64,000 nucleotides of DNA, taken from the NCBI RefSeq assembly GCF_900178005.1, contig NZ_FXBS01000002.1:1-64000 (forward strand), in the 5' to 3' direction. The translations under genes were made by a program, and so were the position numbers. The notes under the pieces were generated by a model, which searched no databases, had not been told where the DNA came from, and was given only the letters and a program-made list of their open reading frames with translations. The DNA is from Tuberibacillus sp. Marseille-P3662. Lineage in GTDB: Bacteria > Bacillota > Bacilli > Bacillales > Sporolactobacillaceae. Shown piece by piece: positions 34,216 to 42,279 of the stretch (positions are counted from its first letter, which is position 1; each line of letters opens with the position of its first letter).

Positions 34216-34451
34216 AAGATATTGTAATCCGTACAGAATCGGGATTTAAAGTCAAAAAAGTCTCAGAGGAAAAAATGGATCGTGAAGACAAAAAATTTGA
34301 AAAGGCGTTTTCGGACGGCGTCTTTGCTGTTCCATCAACCCAGAAACCCAACTATCGTTTTCAAGATCTATACAACTATGCATTAAAGAAAGGTGTCACT
34401 CCGGAACAATTAGGTGATGAAGAATGGCAGATGTTTAAATCGGATGAATAA
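34209..34451 (+). CDS. Small charged protein coupled to the GNAT gene
   Basis: An 80-residue soluble protein, highly charged in the middle (KVSEEKMDREDKKFEKAF) with an acidic C-terminus (EQLGDEEWQMFKSDE). I recognise no domain. The start is GTG at 34209 with GGAGG nine bases upstream. Translational coupling to the GNAT gene suggests a partner, possibly an antitoxin or chaperone, but this is inference only. Confidence 0.65.
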   Translation: MLKDIVIRTESGFKVKKVSEEKMDREDKKFEKAFSDGVFAVPSTQKPNYRFQDLYNYALKKGVTPEQLGDEEWQMFKSDE

Positions 34452-34740
34452 TTAAAAAGACAAAATAGATTATCTCCTATCTTTGCACTCTTCAAAAAGT
34501 GGATGACGTCCTACCCACCACTGCTTTTCTTATCTCAAAGAATATTCCTGTTAACGCAAACCCCGGTTATTTTAAATGGAATATAAAAAATTGGACATAA
34601 TAAAGCCACCTTTTAGGTGGCTTCTATACCGCAAAGGGCTGTATCCGCTCTTAATTGAGTACTATACCTTATTCTTAAAAGGTTAGTGGCGCGAATTTCT
34701 GCTGATTCCGCTTTAAGAGCACTTTTCTTAAGAATTATCA

Positions 34741-34998
34741 CTATTTGACCGCGTCTACGATGTTCTTAGCATCCACCATCGTCAAGCGATATCTTTCTCT
34801 TATTGTTTTTATCGTTTTCATTTCCGTTGAAGTTTCTAACAGTTCCTTTGCTTCGTCTTTTAGGTCATCATATCCATTGTATTTCCTTAAAAGCCTAGCA
34901 TTTTCTTTTTTTAAAGCGCTTATTTCACGCATTTGGATGAAGTAGCCAATTGCAAGACAAAGTATAATGATAAACGAACTTATCTCTGACCATGACAT
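34741..34998 (-). CDS. Small membrane-anchored protein with L7/L12-like C-terminal segment
   Basis: An 85-residue protein: an N-terminal membrane helix (ISSFIIILCLAIGYFIQM), a coiled-coil stretch (EISALKKENARLLRKYNG), and a C-terminal part (IKTIRERYRLTMVDAKNIVDAVK) that resembles the ribosomal L7/L12 C-terminal helix-turn region. Function is unknown. The ATG at 34998 has AAGGGTGG six bases upstream. It is convergent with the GNAT pair; the 34452–34740 gap shows only a short hairpin (GCCACC/GGTGGC near 34605). Confidence 0.7.
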   Translation of the reverse strand: MSWSEISSFIIILCLAIGYFIQMREISALKKENARLLRKYNGYDDLKDEAKELLETSTEMKTIKTIRERYRLTMVDAKNIVDAVK

Positions 34999-35051
34999 TG
35001 GAAAACCACCCTTCACTTTTGAATTCATCTAAATTGTTGGCTATGCCCCTC

Positions 35052-35082
35052 ATTCTACGAAGCTAACCTCTGTTTCGTTTCA
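35052..35082 (+). repeat. 31-bp direct repeat, right copy
   Basis: Second copy of the repeat at 33626–33656, with four mismatches. Both begin ATTCTACGA and end CGTTTCA. Confidence 0.55.
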
Positions 35083-35101
35083 CATGGCCTTTATTTGTCT
35101 G

Positions 35102-35185
35102 TCAATCCCACTGCAGCACATAATAAACCAACGTCATTAATAAAATCAACGCAAAGAACAACCAGCCCCACGATTTATTACTCAC
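35102..35185 (-). CDS. Possible 27-residue membrane peptide
   Basis: GTG start behind GCAGGTGA. The product is MSNKSWGWLF followed by a hydrophobic helix (FALILLMTLVYYVLQW) and ends in Asp. It has the look of a small single-pass membrane protein, but there is no recognised family and the call rests on the ribosome binding site and composition. Confidence 0.45.
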   Translation of the reverse strand: MSNKSWGWLFFALILLMTLVYYVLQWD

Positions 35186-35293
35186 GATTTTCACCTGCTT
35201 TTTTAACATATACTACTGTTATCATAACCAACCTTTTTCTTGAAGTAAATAATGGGCATAATAATAAAAAATGATGTTGGGAGTGTGGCGGAT

Positions 35294-35938
35294 TTGTTTC
35301 AGCTAACGAACGTCAAATTTAAAGACATCATCGCCATTCCTTCATTAGCTATTAATGAAGGCCAAATCACCAGTATTGTTGGCGAGAGTGGCGGTGGGAA
35401 GACAACACTGCTCAAACTGTTGAATCATTTAATCACCGCTGATGAAGGCAAAATGACATATAATGGCGAACGGATCGATGAACTCGATCCAATCCAATTA
35501 AGACGTGAGGTGATCATGTTGCAGCAAATGCCTGTGATGTTTGATGGTGATATTAAGCACAACCTGACCATCGGATTAACCTTTTCAGATGCAGAAGATC
35601 ATGTCACCGAGGAAGAGATGAAAGAGATGTTAGATATGTTTCATCTTCAAAAAAATCTTCATGATAATGCCGCTGATTTATCAGGTGGGGAACAACAGAG
35701 AGTCGCCTTGGCGCGAGTTCTATTAATGAACGCCGAGGTCTATTTGCTCGACGAACCGACTTCGGCACTAGACGACCACACGGAAGAATCCATTATGCAA
35801 CGTTTTATCGATTTTATTAAGAAAAAGAATAAAACCGTGATCATGGTCACCCATTCCAAGAGCATGGCGGAAACATATAGTGATAACGTCATTCGCATTG
35901 ACGATATCAATAAGGTTGTGACGTCTCATGGAGAATAA
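35294..35938 (+). CDS. fetA: ABC transporter ATP-binding protein FetA-like (YbbL)
   Basis: A 214-residue ATPase with Walker A VGESGGGKTTLLKLL, signature LSGGEQQRVALARVL, Walker B AEVYLLDEPTSALDD and the H-loop IMVTHSKSMAE. Together with the UPF0014 membrane partner just downstream it matches FetAB, an iron exporter linked to oxidative stress in E. coli; the substrate here is by analogy. I prefer the TTG at 35294, behind GGGAGTGTGG, over the ATG at 35252. The stop overlaps fetB by 11 bp. Confidence 0.85.
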   Translation: MFQLTNVKFKDIIAIPSLAINEGQITSIVGESGGGKTTLLKLLNHLITADEGKMTYNGERIDELDPIQLRREVIMLQQMPVMFDGDIKHNLTIGLTFSDAEDHVTEEEMKEMLDMFHLQKNLHDNAADLSGGEQQRVALARVLLMNAEVYLLDEPTSALDDHTEESIMQRFIDFIKKKNKTVIMVTHSKSMAETYSDNVIRIDDINKVVTSHGE

Positions 35939-36713
35939 AATCATTGATATAACACTCTTACAATTAATCAGTGCCTATGTTTTCATCTTAATTCTGCTCG
36001 TCATTGTCAAATTAAGAAAAATTCCTCGTGAAAAGGAAATTATCATTGCGACGTTTCGAATGACATTACAGCTCACGATTGTCGGCTACATCTTAATTTA
36101 TGTCTTTGATCACGCGAATCCCTTTTTTACCATCGTCATTATCTTAATTATGGAAGGTTTTGCGATCTTCAATGTCTATCAGAGAGTTAAAAACAGCCTC
36201 GGATACGATCTTAAGAAGGCGGTTGCCATCTCTTTGGCATCAGGGACACTCATTGCTCTGATTTACTTTAACTTTGTTGTCATTCATTTCAGCCCTTGGT
36301 ATAACCCGCGTTATTTCATCCCGATTGCCGGCATGGTGATTGGTAATGCGATGACGGGTGTGACCCTGGGAGCCAATGCCTTAACTGAAAGTATGACTTC
36401 CAAACGAGCCCACGTCGAGCAGGCCCTTATGCTGGGGGCGACACCCAAGCAAGCAACGCATGACGTTATTAAGCATACATTTGATAACGCTATTCTCCCA
36501 ACAATCAACAATATGGTCGGGATGGGCATTGTCTTTTTACCAGGCATGATGACGGGCGTGATATTATCCGGTGTGAGTCCCGTTCTAGCAGTAAAATACC
36601 AATTAGCGATCATGCTTGGCATCACTGGCAGTGTCTCTTTATCTGTGATTATCTTCGTTCAGCTTGGTTACAAATCATTTTTTAACCACCGGCAACAACT
36701 GAAAAACGACTAG
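35928..36713 (+). CDS. fetB: ABC transporter permease FetB-like (UPF0014, YbbM)
   Basis: A 261-residue protein with seven hydrophobic segments, typical of UPF0014. Conserved stretches include FIPIAGMVIGNAMTGVTLG and MVGMGIVFLPGMMTGVILSG. It overlaps fetA and would form the membrane half of the exporter. A good hairpin terminator follows. Confidence 0.9.
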   Translation: MENKIIDITLLQLISAYVFILILLVIVKLRKIPREKEIIIATFRMTLQLTIVGYILIYVFDHANPFFTIVIILIMEGFAIFNVYQRVKNSLGYDLKKAVAISLASGTLIALIYFNFVVIHFSPWYNPRYFIPIAGMVIGNAMTGVTLGANALTESMTSKRAHVEQALMLGATPKQATHDVIKHTFDNAILPTINNMVGMGIVFLPGMMTGVILSGVSPVLAVKYQLAIMLGITGSVSLSVIIFVQLGYKSFFNHRQQLKND

Positions 36714-36743
36714 AAGCTGCTAACCCCTCAGCAGCTTCTTTAC
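36712..36743 (+). terminator. Intrinsic terminator of fetAB
   Basis: AGAAGCTGCT pairs with AGCAGCTTCT around ten bases and is followed by a short T-run. It starts at the fetB stop codon. Confidence 0.75.
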
Positions 36744-36788
36744 TTGAATGTTGTATTGGATCGACACCAGTAGCTTGTCTACTTTTTT

Positions 36789-36974
36789 TCATGTCCCTGT
36801 CTTAGCAAGCATTATACGTTGATACATGATGATTAAAATATCAAGTTCACGACTTCGCTCGACCGTCGCTTTGTTTTTCATCCCTTGTCGATTCGCTGTA
36901 GAAAACATCTCTTCCCGCTTTCTCGTAATCGATTCAAGTAATTCTGATTCTTTAACACTTTTAATCTCCAACAT
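36789..36974 (-). CDS. Spo0E-family aspartyl-phosphate phosphatase-like protein
   Basis: A 61-residue two-helix protein. The family signature SRELDILIIMYQRI near residue 42 corresponds to the SQELD motif of Spo0E-type phosphatases, which remove phosphate from Spo0A and delay sporulation. The first helix reads LLESITRKREEMFSTANRQG. The ATG at 36974 is preceded by AGGG; the reading to 37019 is less likely. The Gln-to-Arg change in the signature is worth noting. Confidence 0.82.
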   Translation of the reverse strand: MLEIKSVKESELLESITRKREEMFSTANRQGMKNKATVERSRELDILIIMYQRIMLAKTGT

Positions 36975-37130
36975 AGAATTCCCTAACCCCAATACATAGT
37001 TCTTGTGAAAAACGCACAAATAGAATTATGCCTAGTGTTGAATAGAATTTCAATCACTTTGACAAAACTTATAATAAATAGACAATTTTCTTCTAGGGTA
37101 TTCATGATCCGACAATTATCGACAACATAT

Positions 37131-37155
37131 TAAAAGCGGCCGTTTAGGCCGCTTA
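37131..37155 (-). terminator. Intrinsic terminator after tlp
   Basis: AAGCGGCC pairs with GGCCGCTT around a five-base loop, followed by TTTT on the minus strand. Confidence 0.75.
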
Positions 37156-37161
37156 ATGACT

Positions 37162-37392
37162 TTAATGATCCCTGGCTTCATCGCTCATTTCAGCACGCAT
37201 GCCCTTAATGGCCTCTTCGCGCCGTTCATTTTTTTCTTTTACCGCTTCACGATCTTTCCCATCTAAATCGTCATCTTTCATTGTTTTATGCGATTCTTCA
37301 ATATTCTCAATTGTGTTTTGCACCATGTCCTGTAACTTCTCGACATTATCACTGCGGTCATCAGGTTTGGGTTGACGTGGTCTGTCTGCCAT
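37162..37392 (-). CDS. tlp: Small acid-soluble spore protein Tlp
   Basis: A 76-residue, very hydrophilic protein. PDDRSDNVEKLQDMVQNTIE, followed by NIEESHKTMK, is the strongly conserved core of Tlp, a minor spore protein made in the forespore under sigma-G. The later EKNERREEAIKGMRAEM also fits. An AGGAGG precedes the ATG. Confidence 0.95.
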   Translation of the reverse strand: MADRPRQPKPDDRSDNVEKLQDMVQNTIENIEESHKTMKDDDLDGKDREAVKEKNERREEAIKGMRAEMSDEARDH

Positions 37393-37485
37393 CGTGATTC
37401 CTCCTCTATATAGTATTCATGGGTTATTATCTACCCTGAAAACAGCTATATCCACGATTAAGAGAAGGAATTTATGGAAGACATA

Positions 37486-37998
37486 TTAACTTTGCTGTAA
37501 GTGGATCGGCGTCATATGTTTCATACTTTGCTGACTGGCGTACCTTAATTGCGACCAAAATGCTTTCAGTTCATCTGAAGAATGATTTTGAATCGTCATC
37601 TCCAACCACTTCAGTTCCTCAGCCAGACGTGGTGCGGAACCGATCCAAATTTTATTCCCTTTAATATTAACTTGATAAGGATGTTCAAAATGAAACGGTA
37701 AATAATAATCCTTATTATTTGGGTGGGTCATGATATGTTCAAAGACGGTTCGCCCTTTCATGAGTTTCGCTATAAATAGCGGGAGACCATCATTTTTCGC
37801 CGCCGCTTTCTTAAGCATGTCCAAATAGGGCATTTCGCCAATCTCAACGGAATCGAAGACTTCGTCCCAATTCAAAGTTTCCCGGTAAGGTGTCAAATGC
37901 CCAAGCTGTTGCATCGATAATTCCAGTTCTCTATATAAAGGGTCGTCTTTAGTTAACTCCGTCACTGGCAAAGGCTTTAGTTCAGCCACAATAGCCAT
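37486..37998 (-). CDS. Unrecognised 170-residue cytosolic protein
   Basis: I do not recognise this protein. It has no signal or membrane segment; it contains TVFEHIMTHPNNKDYYLPF and IWIGSAPRLAEELKWLEMT, which suggests a globular alpha/beta fold. AGGAGGAAGG precedes the ATG. It stands alone between tlp and the amino-sugar cluster. Confidence 0.65.
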   Translation of the reverse strand: MAIVAELKPLPVTELTKDDPLYRELELSMQQLGHLTPYRETLNWDEVFDSVEIGEMPYLDMLKKAAAKNDGLPLFIAKLMKGRTVFEHIMTHPNNKDYYLPFHFEHPYQVNIKGNKIWIGSAPRLAEELKWLEMTIQNHSSDELKAFWSQLRYASQQSMKHMTPIHLQQS

Positions 37999-38093
37999 GG
38001 TAACCTTCCTCCTGTCAACAGATTTCTTCTAAGAGCATTCGATCAATAAAGGTTACCAATGGGTGCATGGGTAATATTGGATGACCCCAGTCT

Positions 38094-39227
38094 CTATGAA
38101 TGGTTATAAAATTGGTGAACAACGTCAGCCACATAGTCTATGTCTTGATCCGATAAACCATAATACATCGGCAAGCGTAGCAGCCTTTGACTTTCTTTTG
38201 TCGTATGAAGATCTTCACCACTAAAAACGCCATATTTTTTTCCAGCCGCCGCGGTATGCAAGGGTACATAGTGAAAGGAAGCAGTAATATCATGGGCTTT
38301 TAAATGGCTCATTAAGGCGGTTCGCTCGGCTAAATCAGCCGTTTTAACATAAAACATATGCGCGTTATGGACACATTCCGGGGGAATATAAGGGAGATCA
38401 ATGATTTGATCACGATTAAGGTCCTGAAGAGCTTCATTATACCTCTCCCAGTGACCAAGCCTTTGCTCATTAATGGCTTCCGCGTGCTCTAATTGAGCAT
38501 ATAGATAAGCCGCATTCAAATCACTCGGAAGCAAGCTTGAGCCAATATCCACCCAAGAATATTTGTCCACCTGCCCGCGCAAAAATTGCTTGCGATTCGT
38601 TCCCTTTTCTCGAATAATTTCCGCCCTGTCTGCAAGGGAAGGGTCATTCACCAATAATGCGCCGCCTTCACCACTAGTATAGTTCTTTGTCTCGTGAAAA
38701 CTATAACAACCTAAATGGCCAATTCCCCCGAGCGGCCGGTCCATATATGTACTCATCACACCTTGAGCCGCATCTTCAACGACGTACAATTGATATTGGT
38801 CAGCTACTGCCATCACCTGAGCCATGTCACAAGCAACACCCGCATAGTGAACGACCACCACCGCTTTTGTCCGTTCCGTAATTGCAGCTTCAATCAGCTG
38901 CTCATTTATGTTCAAGGTATCTGGCCGAATATCAACGAATACAATACGAGCACCCCGTAGCGCGAAGGCATTAGCTGTTGATGTGAAAGTGTAGGAAGGC
39001 ATAATCACTTCATCACCTTCCCTAATATCTAATAAAACCGCACTTAACTCAAGTGCGTGCGTACAGGATGGCGTTAACAGAGCTTTATATGCCTTTGTGT
39101 GACTTTCAAGCCACTTCTCGCACTTTTTAGTATAGGCGCCGTCGCCTGATAAACCACCATGATTGATGGCCGATAGTACATATTGCTCCTCGTGTCCGGT
39201 GACTGCCGGACGATTAAATGGTATCAT
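38094..39227 (-). CDS. wecE: dTDP-4-keto-6-deoxyhexose 4-aminotransferase (WecE-like, DegT family)
   Basis: A 377-residue PLP enzyme of the DegT/DnrJ/EryC1 family. The PLP lysine is in YSFHETKNYTSGEGGALLV near residue 180, a context typical of WecE/RffA, which makes dTDP-4-amino-4,6-dideoxygalactose. The front reads IPFNRPAVTGHEEQYV, also WecE-like. A chemically different stereoisomer (Qui4N) is possible and cannot be excluded by eye. The ATG at 39227 is set by AGGTGA; it follows the exporter gene directly and ends the operon. Confidence 0.88.
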   Translation of the reverse strand: MIPFNRPAVTGHEEQYVLSAINHGGLSGDGAYTKKCEKWLESHTKAYKALLTPSCTHALELSAVLLDIREGDEVIMPSYTFTSTANAFALRGARIVFVDIRPDTLNINEQLIEAAITERTKAVVVVHYAGVACDMAQVMAVADQYQLYVVEDAAQGVMSTYMDRPLGGIGHLGCYSFHETKNYTSGEGGALLVNDPSLADRAEIIREKGTNRKQFLRGQVDKYSWVDIGSSLLPSDLNAAYLYAQLEHAEAINEQRLGHWERYNEALQDLNRDQIIDLPYIPPECVHNAHMFYVKTADLAERTALMSHLKAHDITASFHYVPLHTAAAGKKYGVFSGEDLHTTKESQRLLRLPMYYGLSDQDIDYVADVVHQFYNHS

Positions 39228-39236
39228 CATGATCAC

Positions 39237-39602
39237 CTACGCTGATTGACTTGAGACGATAAGGCCGGAGATGACCAACAATAATCCGATGACTTTTAGC
39301 CAACCAATCGACTCGTTAAAAACCATTGCTGAAAGAAATACGACCAACACAAATGATAAACTCATGAATGGATATGCATAACTAATCGCAAATTTGGTCA
39401 TCGCTGCCATCCAAAATAACGCCGCCACAAAGGCAGCTGCCAATCCCGAGAATACAAAGGGATCAAACACCAATTTAAATAAAAACAAGAACTTATCCCA
39501 CAGGTCTTCCGGCAAGCCTTCAGTTTGATTCATGCGCCACTTTAAAATAAGTTGTCCATAAACGGTAAAGACGATCGTTCCAATGATATAAATATAGCCC
39601 AT
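39237..39602 (-). CDS. Four-TM EamA/SMR-type transporter (ArnE/ArnF-like flippase candidate)
   Basis: A 121-residue protein with four hydrophobic segments: IYIIGTIVFTVYGQLILKW, VFSGLAAAFVAALFWMAAM, the AYPFMSLSFVLVVFLSAM segment and WLKVIGLLLVISGLIV. This is the size and pattern of SMR/EamA half-transporters such as ArnE and ArnF, which flip undecaprenyl-phosphate-linked amino sugars. Encoded between the acetyltransferase and wecE, it is a good candidate for moving a lipid-linked sugar across the membrane. Confidence 0.82.
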   Translation of the reverse strand: MGYIYIIGTIVFTVYGQLILKWRMNQTEGLPEDLWDKFLFLFKLVFDPFVFSGLAAAFVAALFWMAAMTKFAISYAYPFMSLSFVLVVFLSAMVFNESIGWLKVIGLLLVISGLIVSSQSA

Positions 39603-39619
39603 ACTTGAGCCCCCTAGCT

Positions 39620-40285
39620 TTATGGCTGAACTTTATGATAAACATCAACCACCTCTTTAAAGGTGAAACCGAGGGAATGATATAAATTGACCACCGGCAG
39701 ATTGGCTGCCGAAACGGAACTCGACAATGATGAGTGACCAAGTGAAAACAAATGGCGGCACGCTTCACTCCAGAAATACTTAGCCATGCCTCGGCCGCGA
39801 AAAGTGGGTTTTAAAGCATGCAGTAAAATGCGTTCATCATGATAAGCGAAAAAACCGGCAAGCTCTTGTTTATAATACAATGCTAACACGCCACCGCTGT
39901 CCGCAATATCATACAACCAATTCACGTACCTTTGATCAGCCTGCTCAGGGTCAATATGAAAATCCCGGTGAAAACGGTCATACGTGAACGTGTTCCGGCA
40001 CATGGGTGTAAGAGTGTCCACTTGTTCGACTTGCTTCACCGATACAAACTGTTCGTAAACCGGGGTGAACCCACCTCTATCACACACAGGTTCCAAGAGT
40101 GTATCACAATAGTAAAAACCATGTTTATGTAACAACTCCTTAGACACCAAAGGAGGAACCTTAATGGAAAAGTGGCCGTCAAGACCCTTTATCGCATTTA
40201 ACGTCTCGGTATCACATGTCGCAACTTCATAGGTCTTATACCCTAAAGCCCGCTCATCCCAAGGGGTTTCAATCACTTTGTTCAT
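39620..40285 (-). CDS. WecD-like dTDP-4-amino-sugar N-acetyltransferase (GNAT)
   Basis: A 221-residue protein with an N-terminal WecD-type domain (TPWDERALGYKTYEVATCD) and a C-terminal GNAT domain (HALKPTFRGRGMAKYFWSEA as the acetyl-CoA loop, SSVSAANLPVVNLYHSLGF as the late strand and Tyr). WecD acetylates dTDP-4-amino-4,6-dideoxygalactose, the product of WecE. The ATG at 40285 has AAGGTGA five bases upstream and overlaps the end of the glycosyltransferase gene. Confidence 0.85.
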   Translation of the reverse strand: MNKVIETPWDERALGYKTYEVATCDTETLNAIKGLDGHFSIKVPPLVSKELLHKHGFYYCDTLLEPVCDRGGFTPVYEQFVSVKQVEQVDTLTPMCRNTFTYDRFHRDFHIDPEQADQRYVNWLYDIADSGGVLALYYKQELAGFFAYHDERILLHALKPTFRGRGMAKYFWSEACRHLFSLGHSSLSSSVSAANLPVVNLYHSLGFTFKEVVDVYHKVQP

Positions 40286-41267
40286 AGCGCTCACCTTTTT
40301 GCTTCAGCATTCTGACAGGTTCCTCATCAAAGCCAATTTTGCTACGAATGACGTAGAGGGGCCGTGCCTTAGTCTCATCAAAAACTTTACCAATATATAG
40401 ACCAATAATACCTAGATTGGCAAACAAAAGACCGCCAATAAAATAAATGGATACCATGACGCTTGTCCAACCGGCAACAGGCTGGTACAGGAATAAATAT
40501 TTATAAATCAAAAAACAGCCATATAAAAAGGATATCAAGGCCACCATAAATCCAAATTTAATTGATAATCGCAAAGGCTTATTCGATTGAGAAGTAATGC
40601 TATCCAACGCAAACCGAAGTAATTTTTTCAGAGAATAGCTGGACTGGCCACTATGGCGCTCGGCATGTTCAACATTCACTGCCGTCCACCGAAATCCCAA
40701 CCATTTTAGAGACAACGGATAAGAACGACTCTGTTCCCGAAGCGTAATCACTTCATTAATGACTTGCCGTGAACAGATGCTAAAATTAGCAATAGTGTGA
40801 TCAAAGGGTTCATCTGTCAAATAACTATATAATGCATAGAACATTTTTGAGGATAATCGCTTAAAGAAACGATCTTTCCGTTCCGTCCGTCTGGCAAAGA
40901 CGATATCATAACCCGTTTGCGCTTGTTCATAGAGCTTAGGAATTTCCTCAGGCTGATCTTGTAGATCGCAATCCATGACCACCACCCAGTCACCTTTGGT
41001 ATAATCTAACCCTGCAGTGATTGCATGATGCTGGCCAAAATTGCGTGATAACGCTATTGCTTTGATGCGTATGTCTTGATCACACAATTGCTGCATCACC
41101 GGCCACGCCTCATCTGGACTTTGATCATTGACCAAAATCACTTCAAAGTGAGGAGTGATCGGTTCTAAGGTGTTCCGGAGTCTTTGATAGAGTTCCTTAA
41201 GACACGATGCACACCCATAGACAGGAGCAACGACTGAAATATCTGGTTTATACGATGTTGTTGTCAA
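40269..41267 (-). CDS. GT2 glycosyltransferase with two C-terminal TM helices (GtrB/ArnC/CsbB-like)
   Basis: A 332-residue DPM1/GtrB-type GT2. The catalytic domain has ISVVAPVYGC, EVILVNDQSPD, the DXD-like VVMDCDLQDQPEEIP and RSYPLSLKWLGFRW. Two membrane helices follow (FGFMVALISFLYGCFLIY and VSIYFIGGLLFANLGIIGLY). Such enzymes transfer a sugar from a nucleotide donor to undecaprenyl phosphate. I chose TTG at 41267, behind ACGGTGG, within the end of rmlB. The donor is probably the dTDP-acetamido sugar made by its neighbours. Confidence 0.88.
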   Translation of the reverse strand: MTTTSYKPDISVVAPVYGCASCLKELYQRLRNTLEPITPHFEVILVNDQSPDEAWPVMQQLCDQDIRIKAIALSRNFGQHHAITAGLDYTKGDWVVVMDCDLQDQPEEIPKLYEQAQTGYDIVFARRTERKDRFFKRLSSKMFYALYSYLTDEPFDHTIANFSICSRQVINEVITLREQSRSYPLSLKWLGFRWTAVNVEHAERHSGQSSYSLKKLLRFALDSITSQSNKPLRLSIKFGFMVALISFLYGCFLIYKYLFLYQPVAGWTSVMVSIYFIGGLLFANLGIIGLYIGKVFDETKARPLYVIRSKIGFDEEPVRMLKQKGERYEQSD

Positions 41268-42279
41268 TATACCATGCCACCGTTTCACGAAGGCCATCAG
41301 CTAAAGGAATTTCTGCTTTCCATCTCAATTCATTCTCGATTTTTTCTGGATTAATCGAATAACGACGGTCATGACCGGGGCGATCTTGGACAAAGGTGAT
41401 CAAATCACGGTAGCTGCCGATGTTTGCAGACGACCTGACGGATTGATATTCGTCTAATAACTCACAAATCTTCTCTGCAATATGAATGTTATATTGCTCA
41501 TTTCGACCACCGATATTATAGACCTCACCGCTCTGACCATGATGAAAAACGAGATCGACTGCGCGGCAGTGATCCTTCACATGCAGCCAATCCCGGACTT
41601 GTTTGCCATCGCCGTAAATTGGAATCGCTTGTTCCGCTAAGGCCTTCCGGATGATTGTTGGAATTAATTTTTCACTATGTTGCCGCGGACCATAATTGTT
41701 AGAACAATTCGTAATCACGGCATCCAGTCCGTACGTTTGCTGATAGCTTCTGACTAACATTGCAGCCCCAGCCTTGGATGCGCTGTAGGGATTATTAGGT
41801 GTATACGGGGATGTCTCGAGAAACGCCGTTTCATCCGGTCGTAATGTCCCATAGACCTCATCTGTTGAAATGTGATGAAATCTTCCCTCTTTAGACTGCC
41901 CGCGGTCAATCCAATGGCGCTTCGCCTTTTTCAATAACTCATAGGTTCCAAGTAAGTTGGTTTTAATAAACGGATCCGGTTCATGAATCGCATTATCAAC
42001 ATGGGATTCCGCCGCAAAGTGAATAAGATCAGTAATCCCATAGTTCGTAAACACTTGTTCTAAAATCTCACTGTCACCAATATCGCCTTTAATAAATTGA
42101 TAATTTGGATGCTGTTCAACCGCCTGTAGGCGATCCGCGTTTCCTGCATAAGTGAGTTTATCCATATTAATGATCGTATCCTGGGGATGTTGATCTAAAT
42201 AATATAAGATAAAATTCGAACCAATGAACCCGGATCCGCCGGTTACTAAAACTGTTCTTCCACTATCGTTATTCAGCAT
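41248..42279 (-). CDS. rmlB: dTDP-glucose 4,6-dehydratase
   Basis: A 343-residue short-chain dehydrogenase/reductase-type enzyme that turns dTDP-glucose into dTDP-4-keto-6-deoxyglucose. Motifs: NAD-binding [29 protein letters not shown] with the catalytic Thr-Asp-Glu, and the YxxxK pair in [25 protein letters not shown] and [12 protein letters not shown] are also typical. The ATG at 42279 lies inside the end of rmlA and has GGTGG seven bases upstream. Confidence 0.95.
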   Translation of the reverse strand: MLNNDSGRTVLVTGGSGFIGSNFILYYLDQHPQDTIINMDKLTYAGNADRLQAVEQHPNYQFIKGDIGDSEILEQVFTNYGITDLIHFAAESHVDNAIHEPDPFIKTNLLGTYELLKKAKRHWIDRGQSKEGRFHHISTDEVYGTLRPDETAFLETSPYTPNNPYSASKAGAAMLVRSYQQTYGLDAVITNCSNNYGPRQHSEKLIPTIIRKALAEQAIPIYGDGKQVRDWLHVKDHCRAVDLVFHHGQSGEVYNIGGRNEQYNIHIAEKICELLDEYQSVRSSANIGSYRDLITFVQDRPGHDRRYSINPEKIENELRWKAEIPLADGLRETVAWYIDNNIV

